From an uncultured Clostridia bacterium (lineage in GTDB: Bacteria; Bacillota; Clostridia; TANB77; CAG-508): a stretch of DNA of 8,963 nucleotides. The first letter of the stretch is position 1. Each line of letters starts with the position of its first letter. Both the position numbers and the translations under genes were made by a program. The notes below the pieces were generated by a model, which searched no databases, had not been told where the DNA came from, and was given only the letters and a program-made list of their open reading frames with translations. Positions 3,981-8,963 of the stretch are shown here, piece by piece. The stretch spans positions 1-8,963 of the forward strand of contig CATJZH010000169.1 in assembly GCA_949746285.1 (NCBI GenBank), in the 5' to 3' direction.

Positions 3981-6756
3981 AATTCATGAACTGGCAAAAA
4001 AATTAGGTGTAACAGCAAAACAAATTTTAGATACGGCTAGTAACAATGGAATAGAAGCTAAAAGCCATTTAAGTTCTATTACAGAAGAAGAAGCAAGTAA
4101 AATTGAAAAATTGATTAAAGGAGTTTCAAAGACAAAATCTATGGATAATAAAAAAGAAAAGAATGATGGACCAGTAATAATAAGAAGAGCGGTTATTATT
4201 AATGATGATGAAGAAAAGAAAGAAGAAGAAAGAAAGAGAAAAGAGCAATCTAGAAAAAAGGATGTAGGATTTATCGAAAATAAAAGAAATAAAGATTATA
4301 ATATTGTTTATAGAGATAAGCCAACAAAGCCTCTTACTGTAAGTGAATTATTAGGAATTGCTACTAAAAAAGAACCTGAAAAAAAAGAAAAGGTAGAAGA
4401 AAAAGTAGAAGTAGTAGAAAAAGAAGTTAAAAAGGATTCTGAAATTAAAAAGTCAGAACCTGTTATTAATGATGCTAAAATTAATAAAAAGGCTCTAGAA
4501 ACCAAAGATAAACCTAAATTTGAGAATAATAAAAGAGAAACTCCATTTAATAGAAATAATTATAATAGAGATAATAAAAGAAATTTTGGAAACGATAATA
4601 CTGATAGAAATAATCATAATAGAAGAGATAATAATGGAAATGGCAGAAATAATAATTTTAGAAGAAATTTAGATGATAGAGGAATTGACAAAAAAATTAA
4701 AAATATAATGGATGTGGATATTCCTGCTGAAAAGGAAAGTGTTAGAGATTATGGAAATAAAGCTAAAGACAAAGCAAAACAAAATAGACAAGATGATCAA
4801 AAGAATAGAAAAAACTCTAATCGTAGAAACAATAATAACAATGATTTTGATTCAGATAAATTAAATGATCTAAAAAGACAAAATAAATTATCTAATATGT
4901 TTAAAGAAGGAGAAATGTTAGATTATTATGATTTAAGTACTGAAAGAGGAAGAAGAGCAAGAAAGAAAAATACAAAACAAGAAAATAGAACAAAGCAAAA
5001 GATATTTAAATTAACAGAAATTACTATTCCTGAAACAATATCTGTAAAAGATTTAGCTACTGAAATGAAAATAACAAGTAGTGATGTTATAAAAAAATTA
5101 TTAAATTTAGGAATAATGGCAACAATAAATAATGAGTTAGATTTTGATACAGCATTTTTAATTGCACAAGAATATGGAATAACAGCTACAAAGAAAAATG
5201 TAGTAACAGATGAAGATATTTTAATAGATGAAACAGAAGATAGAGAAGAAGATTTAAAACCAAGACCACCAGTAATAGTTGTAATGGGACACGTTGACCA
5301 TGGAAAAACATCACTTCTTGATGCTATAAGAAGTACAAATGTAATTGAAGGTGAGTCTGGAGGAATTACACAACATATAGGTGCTTATCAAGTAAAAATA
5401 AATGATAGAGATATAACATTTTTAGATACACCAGGACACGAAGCTTTCACAAGTATGAGAGCTAGAGGTGCAATGATTACAGATATAGCTATTTTAGTAG
5501 TTGCAGCAAATGATGGAGTAATGCCTCAAACAGTAGAAGCAATTAATCATGCTAAAGCTGCTGAAATTCCAATTATAGTTGCAGTAAACAAAATGGATTT
5601 ACCAGATGCTAACTTTGAAAAGGTACAACAAGAATTAATGAAATATGAATTAGTTCCAGAAGCTTGGGGAGGAGATACAATATATGTTCCTATTTCTGCT
5701 AAAAAAAGAGAAGGTATAGATAATCTTCTTGAAATGGTATTATTAGAAGCAGACGTATTAGAATTAAAAGCAAATCCAAACAAACAAGCAAAAGGAGCAG
5801 TTATAGAAGCAAGATTAGACAAAACAAGAGGACCAGTTGCAACAATGCTTGTACAAAGAGGTAAATTAGATGTTGGAGATACAATTATAGTAGGTTCATC
5901 AATTGGTAGAATAAGAACAATGCAAAATGATAAAGGTAAAAAAGTAAAAACAGCAGGACCTTCTACACCAGTTGAAATTACAGGTTTAACATCTGTTCCA
6001 GAATCAGGAGATACTTTCTATGAAGTAAAAGATGAAAGAACAGCAAAACATTTAATTGAGAAAAGGAAATATGAAAAACATCAAAAAGAAATAAATGTAA
6101 ATACAGTAGTTACTCTTGATGATTTATTTAGCAAAATTGAAAGTGAAAACTTGAAACAATTAAACTTAATAGTAAAAGCAGATGTTCAAGGTTCAGTAGA
6201 AGCATTAAAACAATCATTAGAAAAATTATCTAATGAAGAAGTTAGGGTAAAAGTAATACATTCAAATGTAGGTGGAGTTACAGAATCTGATGTAACATTA
6301 GCAAAAGTTTCAGGAGCAATAATAATTGCATTTAATGTAAGACCAGAAGTTATAGCAAAAACAATTGCAGATAAAGAAGGAGTAGAAATAAATCAATATT
6401 CTGTAATTTATGATGCAATAAATGATGTAGAAGCAGCAATGAAAGGAATGTTAGATCCAGTATATAAAGAAGTAGTAATTGGAACAGCAGAGATAAGACA
6501 AACATTTAAAGTTTCTAATGTAGGAACAATAGCAGGATCTTATGTATTAACAGGAAAAGTGGCAAGAAATGCAGGAATTAGAGTAATAAGAGATAATATA
6601 GTAATACATGATGGAAAACTAGTATCATTAAAGAGATTTAAAGATGATGTAAAAGAAGTTGATAAAGGATATGAGTGTGGACTTCAAATTGATGGATTTA
6701 ATGACATAAAAGAAGGAGATAGTCTAGAAGTTTATGTTATGGAACAAGTAAAATAA
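3967..6756 (+). CDS. infB: Translation initiation factor IF-2
   Basis: IF2 is the GTPase that brings fMet-tRNA to the 30S subunit and promotes 50S joining. From the TTG start it has 929 residues. Domains in order: IF2N at about 1-50 (IKIHELAKKLGVTAKQIL); a Lys/Glu-rich then Asn/Arg-rich linker at about 55-345; a second IF2N at about 350-405; the GTPase domain with G1 GHVDHGKT 441-448, G2 GGITQH 465-470, G3 DTPGH 487-491, G4 NKMD 541-544 and G5 SAK 577-579; a beta-barrel domain (about 595-695); domain III (VKADVQGSVEAL, about 730); and the fMet-tRNA-binding C-terminal barrel, with GYECG at 901-905. All catalytic motifs are intact. An ATG at 3952 is a less likely start because the Shine-Dalgarno lies downstream of it. 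It overlaps ylxQ by 14 bases and is followed by an 88-base gap holding hairpins. Confidence 0.98.
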   Translation: MEKIKIHELAKKLGVTAKQILDTASNNGIEAKSHLSSITEEEASKIEKLIKGVSKTKSMDNKKEKNDGPVIIRRAVIINDDEEKKEEERKRKEQSRKKDVGFIENKRNKDYNIVYRDKPTKPLTVSELLGIATKKEPEKKEKVEEKVEVVEKEVKKDSEIKKSEPVINDAKINKKALETKDKPKFENNKRETPFNRNNYNRDNKRNFGNDNTDRNNHNRRDNNGNGRNNNFRRNLDDRGIDKKIKNIMDVDIPAEKESVRDYGNKAKDKAKQNRQDDQKNRKNSNRRNNNNNDFDSDKLNDLKRQNKLSNMFKEGEMLDYYDLSTERGRRARKKNTKQENRTKQKIFKLTEITIPETISVKDLATEMKITSSDVIKKLLNLGIMATINNELDFDTAFLIAQEYGITATKKNVVTDEDILIDETEDREEDLKPRPPVIVVMGHVDHGKTSLLDAIRSTNVIEGESGGITQHIGAYQVKINDRDITFLDTPGHEAFTSMRARGAMITDIAILVVAANDGVMPQTVEAINHAKAAEIPIIVAVNKMDLPDANFEKVQQELMKYELVPEAWGGDTIYVPISAKKREGIDNLLEMVLLEADVLELKANPNKQAKGAVIEARLDKTRGPVATMLVQRGKLDVGDTIIVGSSIGRIRTMQNDKGKKVKTAGPSTPVEITGLTSVPESGDTFYEVKDERTAKHLIEKRKYEKHQKEINVNTVVTLDDLFSKIESENLKQLNLIVKADVQGSVEALKQSLEKLSNEEVRVKVIHSNVGGVTESDVTLAKVSGAIIIAFNVRPEVIAKTIADKEGVEINQYSVIYDAINDVEAAMKGMLDPVYKEVVIGTAEIRQTFKVSNVGTIAGSYVLTGKVARNAGIRVIRDNIVIHDGKLVSLKRFKDDVKEVDKGYECGLQIDGFNDIKEGDSLEVYVMEQVK

Positions 6757-6796
6757 TGTCCTTTTGGGGACGCTTGTTTTTGGACATTTTTGTCCA
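6757..6796 (+). repeat. Cluster of competing GTCC/GGAC hairpins between infB and rbfA
   Basis: Starting at the base after the infB stop codon are four short complementary blocks. GTCC at 6758-6761 can pair with GGAC at 6768-6771 (4 bp plus a U-G pair, followed by the U-rich GCTTGTTTTT). TGGACA at 6781-6786 pairs perfectly with TGTCCA at 6791-6796 (6 bp, TTTT loop). The first block, TGTCC at 6757-6761, can instead pair with GGACA at 6782-6786, excluding both other hairpins. It could be a weak terminator or attenuator, an RNA processing site, or a copy of a small dispersed palindromic repeat. The sequence is clearly less AT-rich than typical spacers here. Confidence 0.5.
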
Positions 6797-6844
6797 GTTT
6801 AATACGTATGTTATAAAAATATTTGTTAAAGAAAGGAATATTTT

Positions 6845-7201
6845 ATGGCTGGCAATAGTAGAATGAATAAAATAGATGAAGAATTAAGAAAAGAAATTAG
6901 TAGTATTATTTCTACTGAACTTAAAAATCCTCATCTTACAGGACTTATTAGTGTAACAAAAGTAAAAACTACACCAGATCTTAGATTTGCAAAGGTTTTT
7001 ATTAGTATGATAAATGAAAAAAGTAAAAAGGAAAATTTATCTATTTTAAAACAATCTAGTGGTTATATAAGAAGTTCTATAGCAAAAAGAATAAATTTAA
7101 GAAATACACCAGAACTTGTATTTGAATTTGATGAGTCTTTAGAATATGGTTCAAGAATAGATGAAATTTTGAAAGATATTACAAAGGATATTAAACATTA
7201 G
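6845..7201 (+). CDS. rbfA: 30S ribosome-binding factor RbfA
   Basis: RbfA binds the 30S subunit near helices 28, 44 and 45 and assists late 16S rRNA processing and cold-shock ribosome maturation, acting with RimP and IF2 encoded in the same operon. The 118-residue length is typical. The single KH-like domain is visible from RMNKIDEELRKEISSIIS (6-23), through the strand GLISVTKVKTTPDLRFAKVFIS (33-54) with the conserved TPDL-AKV pattern, to the helix pair SSGYIRSSIAKRINLR (71-86) and the closing strand PELVFEFDESLEYGSRIDEIL. ATG at 6845 is preceded by AAAGGA at 6832-6837 with a 7-base gap. The spacer to infB is 88 bases, the largest within the operon, and contains a hairpin cluster. A weak promoter-like pair, TTGTCC at 6790-6795 and TATAAA at 6812-6817 (16 bases apart), could give extra transcription but is not convincing. 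Confidence 0.96.
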   Translation: MAGNSRMNKIDEELRKEISSIISTELKNPHLTGLISVTKVKTTPDLRFAKVFISMINEKSKKENLSILKQSSGYIRSSIAKRINLRNTPELVFEFDESLEYGSRIDEILKDITKDIKH

Positions 7202-7216
7202 TAAAGGGGAATAAAA

Positions 7217-8170
7217 ATGACTTTAGATGAAATATTAGTTGAAATAAAAAAGTCCAATAATATTGTTATTATGGCACATGAGTCTCCTGATGGAGATGCA
7301 ATAGGTAGCGCTTTAGCAATGTGTTTAGTATTAAGAAATATGGGAAAAGATGCTATAGTTCTAATGAAGGAGTTTCCAGATATATTTTCTTATTTACCAG
7401 GGTTAGAATATATTAAAAAAGAAACAGAAATAAAACAGTATGACTTAGCTATTTCAGTTGATTGTCCAAACAAGGAAAGACTAGACAAAGAATATATAGA
7501 AATTTATGAAGAGGCTAAAGTAAAAGTACAATTTGACCATCATAATAAAAATAGTATGTTTGGAGATTATAATGTTGTAAATCATGTATCACCAGCAACT
7601 GCACAAATTTTAGTATCAAGTTTTGAGTATTTACAAATTGAAATAACAAAACAAATAGCAATATGTTTATTAACTGGAATCATTACAGATACAGGTGGAT
7701 TTAAAAATTCAAATGTAACTGTAGAGTCTTTTGAATTTGCTTCTTGGTGTTTAGAAAAAGGAATAAATCTTCCTAAAATATATAAACAATCATTATTAAC
7801 AATGTCTAGAACAAAATTTGAAGCAGAAAAATTGGCAATGGATAGATTAGAATTTTGGGCTGATGGAAAAATTACTTTTACATATCTAAATAAAGCAGAT
7901 AGTGAAGCTATTGGAATTAAAGCTGGAGAACATGGTGGAATTGTTGAAATAGGAAAGAATATAGATGGAGTAGAAGTTTCTATATTTTTATATGAAAAAG
8001 ATATAGGATATAAGGCATCTCTTAGATCTAATGAATATGTAAATGTTTCAGATGTAGCCTCAGTATTTGGAGGAGGAGGACATATAAAAGCTGCAGGTGC
8101 AACTTTAAAAATGTCTTTTGAAGAAGCAAAAAAGGCGATAATTTCAGAAGTTATGAAAAATTTAAAATAA
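7217..8170 (+). CDS. nrnA: DHH/DHHA1 phosphoesterase, NrnA type (nanoRNase / pAp or c-di-AMP-linked)
   Basis: This family hydrolyses short oligoribonucleotides (nanoRNA), and in some members pAp or the cyclic di-AMP product pApA, using Mn2+. The 317-residue protein has the expected layout: DHH domain with motif I MAHESPDGDAIGSAL (H21, D25, D27), motif II SVDCPN (D82), motif III FDHHNK (D107, H108, H109), motif IV TGIITDTGGF (D158), then the DHHA1 domain from about 215 with the substrate-binding glycine motif GGGGHIKAAGA at 285-295. All metal ligands are present. There are no transmembrane segments, so it is cytosolic and not a GdpP-type enzyme. ATG at 7217 follows AAAGGGGA (7203-7210) by 6 bases; the gap to rbfA is 15 bases. 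Placement after rbfA is standard in Firmicutes. It is the last gene before the operon terminator. The exact substrate cannot be told from sequence alone. Confidence 0.93.
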   Translation: MTLDEILVEIKKSNNIVIMAHESPDGDAIGSALAMCLVLRNMGKDAIVLMKEFPDIFSYLPGLEYIKKETEIKQYDLAISVDCPNKERLDKEYIEIYEEAKVKVQFDHHNKNSMFGDYNVVNHVSPATAQILVSSFEYLQIEITKQIAICLLTGIITDTGGFKNSNVTVESFEFASWCLEKGINLPKIYKQSLLTMSRTKFEAEKLAMDRLEFWADGKITFTYLNKADSEAIGIKAGEHGGIVEIGKNIDGVEVSIFLYEKDIGYKASLRSNEYVNVSDVASVFGGGGHIKAAGATLKMSFEEAKKAIISEVMKNLK

Positions 8171-8176
8171 TAAACT

Positions 8177-8208
8177 AAAAGAATTCACCTATATGTGAAT
8201 TCTTTTTT
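8177..8208 (+). terminator. Rho-independent terminator ending the operon
   Basis: A perfect 12-bp stem pairs 8177-8188 (AAAAGAATTCAC) with 8195-8206 (GTGAATTCTTTT) around a 6-base loop, and the 3' arm runs into a TTTTTT tract (8203-8208). It starts 7 bases after the nrnA stop codon. The A-tract before and the T-tract after the core make it possibly active in both directions. Confidence 0.92.
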
Positions 8209-8245
8209 GTAATACTAATTTAATAAAAAAGATAAGTGCATGTAA

Positions 8246-8274
8246 TTGAACTAATAAAAAATGTAAAATAAAAT
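8246..8274 (+). promoter_or_regulatory. Candidate sigma-A promoter of the secreted protein gene at 8301
   Basis: TTGAAC at 8246-8251, a 17-base spacer and TAAAAT at 8269-8274 predict a start near 8281, leaving only about 20 bases of leader before the ATG. It lies just past the operon terminator, where a new transcription unit is needed. AT-richness makes chance matches possible. Confidence 0.5.
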
Positions 8275-8300
8275 TGAAATAAATTTAAAAGTAGTAGTAT

Positions 8301-8963
8301 ATGAGGAAAAAAATAACATTTATAATATTAATTTTAATATTACTTGTAAATTTTACTAATGTTGTCTATGCTATTGATATACCAGAAAATGATATAAATT
8401 TAAGAATAGAAAATTTAACAAGAGGATGTAAAATTTATTTACTGCTTCCTGAAAATTTACTCAAATATAATATGGAAAAATTTATATCTAATAACATAAA
8501 TAATTCATATACTCAAGAAAGCCAGAAAGCACAAAAACTGCAAGAATTCTTAGATAATAAGGATTATGTAGGATATGTGAATTATTATAGAGATTTAGGG
8601 TTTAATCAAACAAATAGTAATGAAATAGAACTTAGACATTATTGTTTTGCTATGCAAGCTACAGAAATTGTTGGAGAACTAGAATATAACGATATAACTT
8701 ATGTTCAAGTAAAAATAAATTTAAGTGATGAAAATAGATTTAAAATTGTTATAAAAGATTATCTTATAAATTATAATACAACAGATATAAAATTTATGGT
8801 TGATGAGTATGGTAGTATTACTTATATAGATTTAGATAAAAGCAACTTCGTACCTAATTTAGAAAAACCACATATAAAAGAGTGTAATATATTATATACA
8901 TATTATGATAAAGATGAGTTCGATTCTATAGAAAGATATACAAATATTACTTATTTAATCCTA
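8301..8963 (+). CDS. Secreted protein of unknown function (5' part, truncated by window end)
   Basis: An open frame of 221 codons runs from ATG at 8301 to the last base without a stop, so the 3' end is missing. The first 24 residues form a clear Sec signal peptide: basic MRKK, a hydrophobic core (ITFIILILILLVNF), and a probable signal peptidase I site after VYA, before IDIPEND. There is no lipobox. The mature part is hydrophilic, rich in Asn, Tyr, Asp and Ile, with alternating strand-like segments (for example EIVGELEYNDITYVQVKINL and KFMVDEYGSITYIDLD) suggesting a beta-rich extracellular domain. I do not recognise the family. The start is fixed by an in-frame TAG at 8295-8297, yet there is no convincing Shine-Dalgarno in the AAGTAGTAGTAT just upstream, unlike the other genes here. 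It has its own candidate promoter and lies after the operon terminator, so it is probably unrelated to the ribosome genes functionally. Confidence 0.8.
   Translation, partial: MRKKITFIILILILLVNFTNVVYAIDIPENDINLRIENLTRGCKIYLLLPENLLKYNMEKFISNNINNSYTQESQKAQKLQEFLDNKDYVGYVNYYRDLGFNQTNSNEIELRHYCFAMQATEIVGELEYNDITYVQVKINLSDENRFKIVIKDYLINYNTTDIKFMVDEYGSITYIDLDKSNFVPNLEKPHIKECNILYTYYDKDEFDSIERYTNITYLIL

Noticed and set aside
4308..4505. Minus-strand open frame in the infB linker, and a similar one at 5547-5822
   Set aside because: Both are antisense to IF2 coding sequence and show no start signals or family features.
4905..4917. Possible internal start for a short IF2 isoform (AAGGAG at 4907-4912 and ATG at 4915)
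   Set aside because: Only 2 bases separate the purine-rich site from the ATG, too close for efficient initiation, and purine-rich stretches are common by chance in Lys/Glu codons.
6790..6817. Internal promoter for rbfA (TTGTCC and TATAAA, 16 bases apart)
   Set aside because: The -35 overlaps a hairpin arm and matches poorly; in sequence this AT-rich such pairs arise easily by chance.
137..8170. Absence of TGA stop codons, suggesting a recoded genetic code
   Set aside because: Eight TAA/TAG stops are too few to infer recoding in an AT-rich genome. Conserved tryptophans use TGG and no in-frame TGA is needed to complete any gene.
1..8963. CRISPR arrays, tRNA/rRNA genes, transposase genes or phage attachment sites
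   Set aside because: No regularly spaced repeats, cloverleaf-like or rRNA-like sequence, transposase motifs or tRNA-end duplications were found in the window.

Overview
The window is a very AT-rich stretch from what looks like a Gram-positive, low-GC bacterium, most likely a member of the Clostridia. This rests on the gene order rimP-nusA-ylxR-ylxQ-infB-rbfA-nrnA, purine-rich Shine-Dalgarno sites, sigma-A-type promoters, TAA/TAG stops and A/T-ending codons. The genus cannot be fixed from the sequence. The standard genetic code fits every gene.

Layout, all genes on the + strand. 1-136: upstream region with a candidate vegetative promoter. 137-1477: an unrecognised single-pass membrane-anchored protein with a long acidic linker. 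1478-1621: a strong promoter (TTGCAA-17-TATAAT), a short leader with a perfect 10-bp hairpin, and the ribosome binding site of rimP. 1622-8170: the translation/transcription operon rimP, nusA, ylxR (rnpM), ylxQ, infB, rbfA and a DHH-family phosphoesterase (nrnA type). It closes with a strong intrinsic terminator at 8177-8208. 8211-8300: a new promoter. 8301-8963: the 5' part of a secreted protein of unknown function that runs off the right edge.

The operon joins 30S maturation (RimP, RbfA), initiation (IF2), transcription elongation/termination (NusA), RNA-binding accessory proteins (YlxR, YlxQ) and nanoRNA/cyclic dinucleotide turnover (NrnA). The rimP leader hairpin with an interrupted U tract is placed where a NusA-responsive attenuator would be expected. 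ylxR-ylxQ-infB overlap and appear translationally coupled; rimP, ylxQ and infB, and perhaps ylxR, use non-ATG starts. The only sizeable gap inside the operon (6757-6844) holds a compact set of competing GTCC/GGAC hairpins.

Most of the window is conserved housekeeping sequence, and I see no sign of a novel multi-gene system. The items most worth a second look are the rimP leader, the infB-rbfA hairpin cluster, the two uncharacterised exported or anchored proteins flanking the operon, the NusA C-terminal RGRP tail and the four-cysteine YlxR.
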